A stretch of DNA of 64,000 nucleotides from Streptomyces sp. NBC_01198 (GTDB lineage: Bacteria; Actinomycetota; Actinomycetes; Streptomycetales; Streptomycetaceae), in NCBI RefSeq assembly GCF_036010485.1, contig NZ_CP108568.1, positions 5,914,501 to 5,978,500 of the forward strand, given 5' to 3'. The translations under genes were made by a program, and so were the position numbers. The notes under the pieces were generated by a model. The model made no database searches. It was not told where the DNA came from and saw nothing but the letters and a program-made list of their open reading frames with translations. Below are positions 17,272 through 25,486 of this stretch, piece after piece. Positions within the stretch are counted from its first letter, which is position 1; every line of letters begins with the position of its first letter.

Positions 17272-17910
17272 GTGCGCAAGCTCTCCACCCTCACCAAGAG
17301 CAGCCTCGTCACCGGGGCCGCCCTCGCCGCGGCGATCGGCCTGGCGGCCAGCCCCGCCTCGGCGGCCGGCACATGGACCGTCACCGGCGGCGGCAGCTTC
17401 AAAGCCACCGCGAGCCACCCGATCCTGAAGGACACCAACACCGGCACGACGCTCAACTGCACGTCCTCGGCCGCCGGGGGCAGCGCGACGAACGGCACCG
17501 GCCTGTCCGGCACGAACATCGCCGCCATCAGCTCGCTGTCCTTCACCGGCTGCACCGGCCCGGCCGGCATCAGCTTCAACGTGGCCCCGCAGGGCCTGCC
17601 GTGGCACCTCAACGCGGTGTCGTACAACGCCAGCACCGGCGTGACCACCGGCACCCTCACCGGGGTCATCGCCAAGCTCACCGGCCTGTGCAACGCGACC
17701 TTCGCCAGCCCCTCGGGCTCGACGACCGGCGCGTCGCTGAACGCCACGTACACCAACGGCACGCACACCCTGGCGATCACCGGCGGGAACCTGAAGGCGT
17801 ACAGCGTCTCCGGTATCTGCCTCGGGCTGATCAACAACAACGACCTCGCGGTCTTCACCGGCAACTACGTGGTGACGCCCCCGACCTCGCTGAAGCTCAC
17901 CTCTCCGTGA
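17272..17910 (+). CDS. Secreted protein of unknown function, paralogue of the next gene
   Basis: 212 residues. GTG 17272 follows AGGAAGGA (17258-17265). A signal peptide is clear (VRKLSTLTKSSLVTGAALAA... cut near ASPASAA-GTW). The mature part is a Thr/Ser/Gly-rich beta protein with four or more cysteines (LNCTSS, FTGCTGPAG, GLCNATF, SGICLGL). It shares the pattern GPAGI.FNVAPQGLPWHLNAV.YNASTGV with the protein at 18015. I do not recognise a named function. Its place before a DUF6801 gene and a complete mce operon suggests an exported accessory of that lipid-import block, but this is inference. Confidence 0.75.
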   Translation: MRKLSTLTKSSLVTGAALAAAIGLAASPASAAGTWTVTGGGSFKATASHPILKDTNTGTTLNCTSSAAGGSATNGTGLSGTNIAAISSLSFTGCTGPAGISFNVAPQGLPWHLNAVSYNASTGVTTGTLTGVIAKLTGLCNATFASPSGSTTGASLNATYTNGTHTLAITGGNLKAYSVSGICLGLINNNDLAVFTGNYVVTPPTSLKLTSP

Positions 17911-17950
17911 TCCCGCGCTGACCGCGCACGCGGAAATGCCCGTGCACAAA

Positions 17951-17981
17951 GGACCCCGGCCCGGTATTCGGGCCGGGGTCC
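17951..17981 (+). terminator. Strong hairpin between the two paralogous secreted genes
   Basis: Perfect 13-bp stem GGACCCCGGCCCG (17951-17963) with loop GTATT and its complement (17969-17981). It lies between the stop at 17910 and the start at 18015. As only 33 bp remain before the next start, it may be a partial terminator within an operon. Confidence 0.75.
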
Positions 17982-18014
17982 GCCCGAGAAATGGGAAGAC
18001 AAGGGGGGACGACG

Positions 18015-18617
18015 ATGAGAAGAGCGCTCCGGATACTCGTACCACTGGCCGCCGCTTTCGCCGCCGTATTCACGCTCGGCACCTCGGCGTTCGCCGGCAC
18101 CGTGACACCCGGCGGTACCTTCACCGCGACCCTGGCCCCGTGGACCGTCGCCAACCCCGCGACCGGGTTCAACGTCACCTGCGCCTCGCTCGCCCTGCAC
18201 GGCAGTCTGATGTCCTCGTCCAGCCCCACCATCGGGCACTTCACCTCGGCTGCGGCCACCAGCTGCGTGGGACCGGGCGGCATCGCCGTGACCGAGACCT
18301 TCCTCGGCCTGCCCTGGACGATCAACGAGACGGCCTACAACAGCTCGACGGGCGTGGCGCTGGGTACGTTCACCGGCCTGCGCGTGCAGTTGACAGGCCC
18401 GCTGTGCGGCGCCACCGTCGCGGGCGCCGGCGGCGGCACCTCGCCGGCGACGCTGACCTGGAGCCACAGCAACTCCAGCCCCCAGCTGCTGACGGTGACC
18501 GGCGGCGGGCTGCACGTCTTCAACGTCACCGGGTGCTTCGGCCTGCTGCACAACGGCGACTCGGTGACGGTCGGCAGCAACGCCTTCACGCTCAGCCCGC
18601 CCCAGACGATCAGCTGA
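18015..18617 (+). CDS. Secreted protein of unknown function, paralogue of the previous gene
   Basis: 200 residues from ATG 18015, preceded by a run of G (AGGGGGGACG) that can act as ribosome-binding site. Signal peptide about residues 1-28 (MRRALRILVPLAAAFAAVF..SAFA-GTV). The mature part resembles the previous protein: SCVGPGGIAVTETFLGLPWT, NETAYNSSTGVALGTFTGL and LCGATV, with cysteines at matching places. Probably a tandem duplication that has drifted far. Function unknown. A hairpin separates it from its paralogue, and a promoter-like region follows it before the DUF6801 gene. Confidence 0.75.
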   Translation: MRRALRILVPLAAAFAAVFTLGTSAFAGTVTPGGTFTATLAPWTVANPATGFNVTCASLALHGSLMSSSSPTIGHFTSAAATSCVGPGGIAVTETFLGLPWTINETAYNSSTGVALGTFTGLRVQLTGPLCGATVAGAGGGTSPATLTWSHSNSSPQLLTVTGGGLHVFNVTGCFGLLHNGDSVTVGSNAFTLSPPQTIS

Positions 18618-18677
18618 CGCCACCCGCCGCGGGGGCGGCCGGAATTGCGCACCCGATGACAAAGTCGCGGACGGGAT

Positions 18678-18769
18678 TTGTCACCAGGTGACAAGAAATC
18701 GGAGCCCCGCAAGATTCGGCGGCGTTCGCCCGTTCGATCACTTGTCTGGGCTTATTACCCGCACGTAAT
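18678..18769 (+). promoter_or_regulatory. Palindromic promoter elements before the DUF6801/mce block
   Basis: A perfect palindrome TTGTCACC-A-GGTGACAA (18678-18694) overlaps a possible -35 (GTGACA, 18688-18693), with a weak -10-like AAGATT at 18711. Further down is ATTAC-CCGCAC-GTAAT (18754-18769). The pair repeats the arrangement at 17051-17141: the gap from GTGACA to TTAC is about 60 bp in both. The ATG of the gene is 35 bp downstream, so the second element could also block elongation or overlap another promoter. Confidence 0.55.
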
Positions 18770-18803
18770 GTCCTGCCGCCGAACCTGTTGGAGGAATGCA
18801 GAG

Positions 18804-20510
18804 ATGAGGGGTGCCGTGCTACCCGGTCGAGCGGTGCGCTTCGCCACGGTCATGGCGGTGGCGCTCCTGGCCGGGCTGCTGTCCGGGCCGGCCTCCACGG
18901 CCATCAGCGGTGTGGGGAACGGGGAGTTGACACTTCGCTACGCGTGCGGCTTCGCCTCCGGCACGCAGGAGGTGGTGGTCGCTCTCACGCAGACCTACCC
19001 CCGCAGCGCGGCCGTCGGCCGGCCCATCCAGCCCGGCGCCCTGACAGCGGAGGTCACCATCCCGCGAGCCGGCGTCACCGCGCTGCTGCCCGCCCCGGCC
19101 GCCACCCTGTCCGGCACCGCGGGACTGGCCGTGCACGTCACGCAGGGCACCTCCGCGGCTGACGCCTCCTGGCCCGGCCTCACCGCGCCGGCGACGCCGG
19201 CCGGCGGCACCGACGACCTGCGGCTCGCCTTCACCGGCCCGGTACCGCCGCTGTCGGTGACCGCGCCCGGGCAGGTGAAGTTCGAGGCCGGCGACCTGAC
19301 GCTGACGCTGCACCCGGTGGCCGCGGCGACCACATCGCCCACCCCCACGCCGGCGCCCAAGGGCGGCACGCCGGACACCGCGACCCTCACCACGCCGGAG
19401 AGCGCGGCGGCCACGGCCAACCCGGCCGCACCGCTCGCCGACATCAGCGGCACCTGCTCGCCGAAGGCCGGCCAGACCGCGCTGCTGGCGACGGTACGGG
19501 CCACCGGCGCCCCGGCCGCGCCCCCGGCGAAGGGGGCGCCCGGCAGCCCGCCCGGCTCCGCCCCCCGACACGGCGCCTCCCGCCCGACGCCGGGCGGCGG
19601 CACCGCCACGGCCCGCAGCGCGCCCTCGGCCGGCGCTCCCGCCACCGGGAAGCAGAACGGCACCATCACGCTGTCGACGCCGGTGCTGTCCGACAAGGAC
19701 GACTGCCCGCCGGCGCCCACCGCCGACCCCGACCCCCAGGTGATCGCCGAACAGGCCAAGCAGCGGCCGCCGGGCGCCACCCTCTACCCGGCCCCCGGCG
19801 ACCCGCCCATCGAGCGCATCTCGCAGTGCGGTTTCATCACCGGCCTGTCCAACGTCGCCAAGCTCAAGGGCGCTTCGGTCCTCAACGACCTCAACGCCCG
19901 CGAGCCGTCGATGGCGAACATCGCGACCGTCGGCAGCGTCTTCAGCTTCGCCGACGAGGACAACCCGTACGTGGAGATCGACTCCGTCGCCACCTTCGAC
20001 ATCCCGCCGGCCAGGACGACCTTCCTGACGTACGGCTTCATGCCGACGACGGCGACGATGCACCTGACCACCCGGCGCGGCGTGATGACCGTCATCACCA
20101 CCGGCATCGGCGCGCAGCTCTACGTCACCGCCATCTACGGCAAGGACGACCTCCGGCTCAGCGACGTGAAGATCAACGGGACGCCGATGGACGTGGGCCC
20201 GCACTGCCAGACGGCGGCGCCGCTCGACATCGCGCTGCTCGGCCTCAACCGCAGCGGGCTCGACGGTGTCGAGGCGCCGAGCGACTACTCCATCCAGACC
20301 GGCGGGCCGCTCTTCCAGGACGACCTGTTCATCCCCCGCTTCACCGGCTGCCGCAGCGCGAGTGGGGAGAACCTCGACGCGATGTTCACCTCGGCGATCT
20401 CCGGACACGGCAACTCGCTGAACCTCATCCAGGGGCCGCTGTGCGCGCCGCTGGCCGACCCGACCTGGTGCAGCCCGAAGATTCCCTACCCCGTGCCGCC
20501 CCACCGCTGA
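18804..20510 (+). CDS. Secreted DUF6801-type protein upstream of the mce operon
   Basis: 568 residues. ATG 18804 follows GGAGG (18790-18794). Signal peptide about 1-38. The N-terminal mature part has TLRYACGFASGTQEVVVALT, a two-cysteine beta domain of the DUF6801 kind often seen in actinobacterial exported proteins. A long Ala/Pro/Thr-rich low-complexity middle (about 180-330) follows. The C-terminal region (about 355-560) is a second, ordered domain with cysteines (ISQCGFITGLSNVAKLKGAS, GPHCQTAAPLDIALLGLN, GPLCAPLADPTWC). The gene ends 73 bp before the Mce ATPase gene with no terminator between, so it may be co-transcribed with the importer. An envelope or lipid-handling role is a guess from context. 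Confidence 0.7.
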   Translation: MRGAVLPGRAVRFATVMAVALLAGLLSGPASTAISGVGNGELTLRYACGFASGTQEVVVALTQTYPRSAAVGRPIQPGALTAEVTIPRAGVTALLPAPAATLSGTAGLAVHVTQGTSAADASWPGLTAPATPAGGTDDLRLAFTGPVPPLSVTAPGQVKFEAGDLTLTLHPVAAATTSPTPTPAPKGGTPDTATLTTPESAAATANPAAPLADISGTCSPKAGQTALLATVRATGAPAAPPAKGAPGSPPGSAPRHGASRPTPGGGTATARSAPSAGAPATGKQNGTITLSTPVLSDKDDCPPAPTADPDPQVIAEQAKQRPPGATLYPAPGDPPIERISQCGFITGLSNVAKLKGASVLNDLNAREPSMANIATVGSVFSFADEDNPYVEIDSVATFDIPPARTTFLTYGFMPTTATMHLTTRRGVMTVITTGIGAQLYVTAIYGKDDLRLSDVKINGTPMDVGPHCQTAAPLDIALLGLNRSGLDGVEAPSDYSIQTGGPLFQDDLFIPRFTGCRSASGENLDAMFTSAISGHGNSLNLIQGPLCAPLADPTWCSPKIPYPVPPHR

Positions 20511-20583
20511 CCGCGCCCGCGCCGCACCCCGGCGCCCGCGGCACACCGAGCTCCGCCATACCAACCCCGCCCCGGGAGGTGCA

Positions 20584-21567
20584 ATGGGAATCGAAGTGAT
20601 CGTCGAAGGCCTGACGAAGTCCTTTGGCGAACAGACCGTCTGGCAGGATGTGACGCTCACTCTGCCGCCCGGCGAGGTCAGCGTGATGCTGGGCCCCTCG
20701 GGCACCGGCAAGACGGTCTTCCTCAAATCCGTGATCGGCCTGCTCAAACCGGAACGCGGCCGGGTCCTCGTCAACGGCGTCGACATGGTCAACGGCCCGG
20801 AACGGGACATCTACCGGACCCGCAAGCTGTTCGGCCTGATGTTCCAGGACGGCGCGCTGTTCGGCTCGATGAACCTCTTCGACAACATCGCCTTCCCGCT
20901 GCGCGAGCACACCCGCAAGAGGGAGTCGGAAGTCCGCCGCATCGTCATGGAGCGGATGGAGATGGTCGGCCTGGTCGGCTCCGAGGCCAAGCTGCCGGGC
21001 GAGATATCCGGCGGCATGCGCAAACGCGCCGGGCTCGCCCGCGCGCTGGTGCTCGACCCGCAGATCATCCTGTGCGACGAGCCGGACTCCGGCCTCGACC
21101 CGGTCCGCACCTCCTACATCTCGCAGCTGCTGATCGACCTCAACGCGCAGATCGACGCGACCATGCTGATCGTCACCCACAACCTCGACATCGCCGCGAC
21201 CGTGCCGGACAACATGGGCATGCTCTTCCGCCGCGAACTGGTCGCCTTCGGGCCCCGGGAGCTGCTGCTGACCAGCGACGAACCGGTGGTCAGGCAGTTC
21301 CTCAGCGGGCGCCGCGAAGGCCCGATCGGCATGGCGGAGGAGAAGGACGAGGCCACCCTGGCCATGGAGCAGCTGTCCGACGACGCCACCTTGCCGCGCG
21401 CACCGCGCAGCGTCGTACCGCAGCTGGAGCCGAGCCCGGGCATGCCGCCGCGGCAGGCCGTCCAGCGGCGCAGGGCGCGGGTGCTGGCGATGTGGGACCA
21501 GCTGCCCGCCGCGGCACGTACCGCCGTGCAGTCCGGCCTCGCCCCGGTCCAGGGAGGTCCGGCATGA
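20584..21567 (+). CDS. Mce-system ABC ATPase (MlaF/MceG type)
   Basis: 327 residues. RBS GGGAGGTG lies directly before ATG 20584. Walker A GPSGTGKT (about residue 38), Q-loop MFQDGALFGSMNLFDNIAF, signature ISGGMRKRAGLARAL, Walker B IILCDEPDSGLDP and switch His in VTHNLD are all present. This is the energy unit of an Mce lipid importer, equivalent to MlaF. The extra C-terminal tail (about 250-327, Pro/Arg/Ala-rich) is longer than in MlaF and resembles the extension of actinobacterial MceG, which in mycobacteria stabilises the complex. Its TGA overlaps the ATG of yrbE1A. Confidence 0.93.
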   Translation: MGIEVIVEGLTKSFGEQTVWQDVTLTLPPGEVSVMLGPSGTGKTVFLKSVIGLLKPERGRVLVNGVDMVNGPERDIYRTRKLFGLMFQDGALFGSMNLFDNIAFPLREHTRKRESEVRRIVMERMEMVGLVGSEAKLPGEISGGMRKRAGLARALVLDPQIILCDEPDSGLDPVRTSYISQLLIDLNAQIDATMLIVTHNLDIAATVPDNMGMLFRRELVAFGPRELLLTSDEPVVRQFLSGRREGPIGMAEEKDEATLAMEQLSDDATLPRAPRSVVPQLEPSPGMPPRQAVQRRRARVLAMWDQLPAAARTAVQSGLAPVQGGPA

Positions 21568-22376
21568 GCGCACCGGTGCGCGTACGCGAGACCGGTGCGC
21601 GCCGGCCGATCCCCGGCACCGGGGCGCTGCGGCAGACCGGGCAGTTGATGACGCTCGCCGCCACGACCGTACGGGACACCTTCCGGCGGCCCTTCCAGGT
21701 CCGCGAACTCGTCGAGCAGTTCTGGTTCGTGGCCAGCGTCACGATCCTGCCGGCCGCGCTGGTGTCCATCCCGTTCGGCGCGGTCATCGCCCTCCAGGTC
21801 GGCTCGCTCACCCAGCAGCTGGGCGCCCAGTCCTTCACCGGCGGTGCCAGCGTGCTCGCGGTGATCCAGCAGGCCAGCCCGCTGATCGTGGCGCTGCTCA
21901 TCGCCGGCGCCGGCGGCAGCGCGATCTGCGCCGACCTCGGCTCGCGCAAGATCCGCGAGGAGCTGGACGCGATGGAGGTCATGGGCGTCTCGCCGGTGCA
22001 ACGGCTCATCGTGCCGCGGGTGCTGGCCACCATGCTGGTCGCGCTGCTGCTCAACGGCCTGGTCTCGGTGGTCGGCACGGCCGGCGGCTACTTCTTCAAC
22101 GTCATCATCCAGCACGGCACCCCCGGCGCGTACCTGTCCAGCTTCTCCTCGCTCGCGCAACTGCCCGACCTCTACATCAGCGAGATCAAGGCGGTCGTCT
22201 TCGGCTTCATCGCCGGCATCGTCGCCGCCTACCGCGGACTGCACCCCAGGGGCGGCCCCAAGGGCGTCGGCGACGCCGTCAACCAGTCCGTGGTGATCAC
22301 CTTCCTGCTGCTGTTCTTCGTCAACGTCGTGCTCACCGCGATCTACCTGCAGCTCGTCCCGCAGAAGGGGGCCTGA
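21564..22376 (+). CDS. yrbE1A: Mce permease YrbE1A (MlaE family)
   Basis: 270 residues from ATG 21564, overlapping the ATPase stop by 4 nt. MlaE/permease domain with five or so membrane helices. The conserved loop AGAGGSAICADLGSRKIREELDAM (read in two parts: GGSAICADLGS, REELDAMEVMG) contacts the ATPase. VVFGFIAGIVAAYRGLHPRGG and GVGDAVNQSVV are standard MlaE features. It forms the membrane channel core with YrbE1B for lipid movement driven by the ATPase. Confidence 0.93.
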   Translation: MSAPVRVRETGARRPIPGTGALRQTGQLMTLAATTVRDTFRRPFQVRELVEQFWFVASVTILPAALVSIPFGAVIALQVGSLTQQLGAQSFTGGASVLAVIQQASPLIVALLIAGAGGSAICADLGSRKIREELDAMEVMGVSPVQRLIVPRVLATMLVALLLNGLVSVVGTAGGYFFNVIIQHGTPGAYLSSFSSLAQLPDLYISEIKAVVFGFIAGIVAAYRGLHPRGGPKGVGDAVNQSVVITFLLLFFVNVVLTAIYLQLVPQKGA

Positions 22377-22380
22377 CCTG

Positions 22381-23196
22381 ATGGCACTCCTGAACCGCCC
22401 GCTGCGCTGGCTGGACGAGACCGGCGACCACTTCATCTTCCATGTCACCGCGGTGCTGTGGATCCCGCGCACCCTGCGCCGCTACCTCAGGGAGGTGCAA
22501 CGGCTGCTGGCCGAGGTCGCGTTCGGCAGCGGCGGGCTCGGCGTGATCGGCGGCACCGTCGGCGTGATGATCGGCATGACCCTGGCCACCGGCACCGTCG
22601 TCGGCCTGCAGGGCTACGCGGCGATGAACCAGCTCGGCACCGCCGCCTTCACCGGCTTCATCTCCGCCTACTTCAACACCCGGGAGATCGCCCCGCTGGT
22701 CGCCGGCCTCGCGCTGTCGGCCACCGTCGGGGCCGGCTTCACCGCGCAGCTCGGCGCGATGCGGATCAACGAGGAGGTCGACGCGCTGGAGGGGATGGGG
22801 ATCCGCTCCATGCCGTATCTGGTCAGCACCCGCATCATCGCCGGTGTGGTGGCCATCGTGCCGCTGTACGGCATCGGCCTGCTCAGCAGCTACGCGGCCT
22901 CCCGGCTGGTCACCGTGTGGTTCAACGGCCAGTCGCCCGGCACCTACGACCACTACTTCAACCTGTTCCTCTCGCCCGAGGACGTGCTGCTCTCCACCCT
23001 GAAGGTGCTGGTCTTCAGCGTGATCGTCATCCTCGCGCACTGCTACTACGGCTACACCGCCAAGGGCGGCCCCGCCGGGGTGGGCATCGCCGTCGGGCGC
23101 TCGGTGCGCAACGCCATCGTGATCATCTCCATCACCGACTTCTTCCTGTCGCTGGCGCTGTGGGGCGCCACCACCACCGTGCGGGTGGCCGGATGA
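22381..23196 (+). CDS. yrbE1B: Mce permease YrbE1B (MlaE family)
   Basis: 271 residues, ATG 22381, 4 bp after yrbE1A. The N-terminus has an amphipathic lead (LRWLDETGDHFIFHVTAVLW), then MlaE-type helices. Key loops: LSATVGAGFTAQLGAMRINE and EEVDALEGMGI, matching the same positions in YrbE1A, and GYTAKGGPAGVGIAVGRSVR near the C-terminus. It is the partner of YrbE1A in the inner-membrane permease. Its TGA overlaps the ATG of mceA, so translation is coupled. Confidence 0.93.
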   Translation: MALLNRPLRWLDETGDHFIFHVTAVLWIPRTLRRYLREVQRLLAEVAFGSGGLGVIGGTVGVMIGMTLATGTVVGLQGYAAMNQLGTAAFTGFISAYFNTREIAPLVAGLALSATVGAGFTAQLGAMRINEEVDALEGMGIRSMPYLVSTRIIAGVVAIVPLYGIGLLSSYAASRLVTVWFNGQSPGTYDHYFNLFLSPEDVLLSTLKVLVFSVIVILAHCYYGYTAKGGPAGVGIAVGRSVRNAIVIISITDFFLSLALWGATTTVRVAG

Positions 23197-24458
23197 CCGC
23201 CACCGAGACCCGTCCCCCCACCGCGGCCGCCCCGGGGCGCGCCCGGCTGCGCGGCACCACCGCGGGGCGCAGAACGGCCGGCCTGGTCTTCCTGCTGGTC
23301 CCGGCGCTGCTGGCGTGGCTCGCGGTCGCCGTCTACGACAAGGACTTCAGCGACGACGCGAGCGTGACCGTGGTGACCGGCAGCGTCGGCAACGAGATGC
23401 ACCCCGGCGCCGACGTCAAGGTCCGCGGGGTCGTCGTCGGCCGGGTCAGCGCCATCCACGCCGACGGGCGCGGAGCCCGGCTGACGCTGGCCATCGACCC
23501 GGACCAGCTGCACCGCATCCCGGCCGGCGTCACCGCCCAGATGCTGCCCACCACCCTCTTCGGCGCCCGCTTCGTCGCCCTGGTGCCGCCCGCCGGCAGC
23601 ACCGCGGGCGGGCCGACGCTCACCGCGAGCAGCACGATCCCGCAGGACCGTTCCGGCGACGCCGTCGAACTCCAGCAGGTGCTGGACAACGTGATGCCGC
23701 TGCTGACCGCGGTCCAGCCGCAGAAACTCGCCGCCACCCTCAACGCGGTGTCCACCGCGCTGGACGGCCGCGGCACCCAGCTCGGCACCACCCTGGTCCA
23801 GCTGGACCGCTACCTCAGCAAGCTCAACCCCGAACTGCCGGTCCTCAACGACGACATCAAGCAGCTCGTCACCGTCAGCCACGTCTACAACGCCGCCGCC
23901 CCCGACATCGTGCAGGCCCTCACCGACTTCACCAGGACCAGCGGCACCATCGCCCAGGAGCAGGCGAACCTCGGCACCCTCTACGGCACCGCGACCGCCA
24001 CCGCCCAGGACGTCACCACCTACCTGCGGCAGAACAGCGGCAACATCATCCGGCTGGCCGCCGACAGCCGCGGCACCCTCGGCCTGCTGGCGAAGTACGC
24101 CCCCTCCTTCCCCTGCACCCTGCGCACCCTCGCGAACTTCGTGCCCGCCATGGACAAGGCCCTCGGCAAGGGGACCCACCAGCCGGGCCTGCACGTGGAG
24201 TTGACCACCGTGCCGTCCCGCGGCAAGTACGCGGCCGGCGCCGACACCCCGGTGTACGGCAAGAGCGGCGGCCCGCAGTGCTACTCCGTCCCCTACACCG
24301 GCAAGGGCACCACCCCGCTGGCCAACTCCCCGCAGGAGAACGAGCTGATCGACGAACTCCTCGCACCCGGCGCGCACACCTCGCCCGCGGACCTGCCCGA
24401 CTGGAGCAGCCTGCTGACCGGCCCGGTCTTCCGCGGGGCGGAGGTGACCGTCAAGTGA
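23193..24458 (+). CDS. mceA: MceA-type substrate-binding protein
   Basis: 421 residues from ATG 23193. One membrane anchor (about residues 28-48, AGLVFLLVPALLAWLAVAV). The MCE domain follows at about 58-135: NEMHPGADVKVRGVVVGRVS and MLPTTLFGARFVALVPP. A long helical region (about 165-340) with LNAVSTALDGRG and YNAAAPDIVQALTDF forms the extended needle seen in Mce assemblies. First of six consecutive mce genes, all linked by 1-4 bp overlaps. The six proteins are thought to form one hexamer that carries a lipid or steroid through the envelope. The substrate here is unknown. Confidence 0.9.
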   Translation: MTATETRPPTAAAPGRARLRGTTAGRRTAGLVFLLVPALLAWLAVAVYDKDFSDDASVTVVTGSVGNEMHPGADVKVRGVVVGRVSAIHADGRGARLTLAIDPDQLHRIPAGVTAQMLPTTLFGARFVALVPPAGSTAGGPTLTASSTIPQDRSGDAVELQQVLDNVMPLLTAVQPQKLAATLNAVSTALDGRGTQLGTTLVQLDRYLSKLNPELPVLNDDIKQLVTVSHVYNAAAPDIVQALTDFTRTSGTIAQEQANLGTLYGTATATAQDVTTYLRQNSGNIIRLAADSRGTLGLLAKYAPSFPCTLRTLANFVPAMDKALGKGTHQPGLHVELTTVPSRGKYAAGADTPVYGKSGGPQCYSVPYTGKGTTPLANSPQENELIDELLAPGAHTSPADLPDWSSLLTGPVFRGAEVTVK

Positions 24459-25486
24459 AGCGCCGCAGCCTGGCCGGCCCGATCGTCAAGTCGCTGGTCT
24501 TCATCCTGGTCACCGCACTGGCCACCACCGTGCTGGCGATCAGCATCGCCGGCTCCGGCGTCGGCGACACCGCCGGCTACAACGCGCTGTTCACCGACAC
24601 CACAGGACTGATGTCCGGCGACAGCGTGCGGATCGCCGGGGTCAAGGTCGGCCAGGTCGACTCGATCACCGTCTACCGGCACAACCTGGCGAAGGTGCAC
24701 TTCTCGGTGCAGCGCGAACGCACCCTGCCCAGGTCGGCCGACGTCACCATCAAGTACCTGAACCTGGTCGGCCAGCGCTACATCGACCTGGAACAGGGCA
24801 CCGGGCCGGTCGGCGAGACCCTGGAGCCCGGCCAGACCATCGCGCTGGACCACACGACCCCCGCGCTGGACCTGACCCAGCTCTTCGCCGGCTTCCAGCC
24901 GCTCTTCGAGGGCCTGTCCCCGAAGGACGTCAACCAGCTGGCCGGCGAGATCGTCCAGGTGCTGCAGGGCGAGGGCGGCACCGTCGACAGCCTGATCGGC
25001 AGCATCGGCTCGCTGACCACCACCCTGGCCGCCAAGGACCAGGTCATCGGGCAGGTCATCGACAACCTCAACACCGTGCTGACCACCGTCAACACCCGCG
25101 AGGCCAACTTCAACGACCTGGTCACCACCCTCCAGCAGCTCGTCACCGGCTTCTCCGGCGACCGCGAGCCGATCGGCCAGTCGATCACCGCGATCTCCCA
25201 GCTGACCACCAGCACCGCCGGCCTGCTCACCGACGGCCGGCAGCCGCTGAAGAACTCCATCGCGCAGCTCGGCAGGCTCTCCACCAACCTGGCGGACTCC
25301 ACACCGCAGTTGCAGAGCTTCCTGGTCAACAGCCCGCAGAAGTTCCGCACCATCGGACGGCTCGCCTCGTACGGCTCCTGGCTCAACCTCTACCTGTGCC
25401 AGGCCACCGTCGCCGGGGTGACCACCTCGGACGGCAGCAAGGCGCCCACCGGGATAGCGATCACCGAATCGAGGTGCCGGTCATGA
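24455..25486 (+). CDS. mceB: MceB-type protein
   Basis: 343 residues, GTG 24455 overlapping the mceA stop. Membrane anchor about residues 9-32. MCE domain about 40-115: FTDTTGLMSGDSVRIAGVKV, then TIKYLNLVGQRYIDLEQG. The helical tail contains IGQVIDNLNTVLTTVNTRE and a repeated QL/TT heptad pattern. The C-terminus NLYLCQATVAGVT includes the single cysteine region typical for MceB-D proteins. Member of the hexamer described for MceA. Confidence 0.9.
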   Translation: MKRRSLAGPIVKSLVFILVTALATTVLAISIAGSGVGDTAGYNALFTDTTGLMSGDSVRIAGVKVGQVDSITVYRHNLAKVHFSVQRERTLPRSADVTIKYLNLVGQRYIDLEQGTGPVGETLEPGQTIALDHTTPALDLTQLFAGFQPLFEGLSPKDVNQLAGEIVQVLQGEGGTVDSLIGSIGSLTTTLAAKDQVIGQVIDNLNTVLTTVNTREANFNDLVTTLQQLVTGFSGDREPIGQSITAISQLTTSTAGLLTDGRQPLKNSIAQLGRLSTNLADSTPQLQSFLVNSPQKFRTIGRLASYGSWLNLYLCQATVAGVTTSDGSKAPTGIAITESRCRS

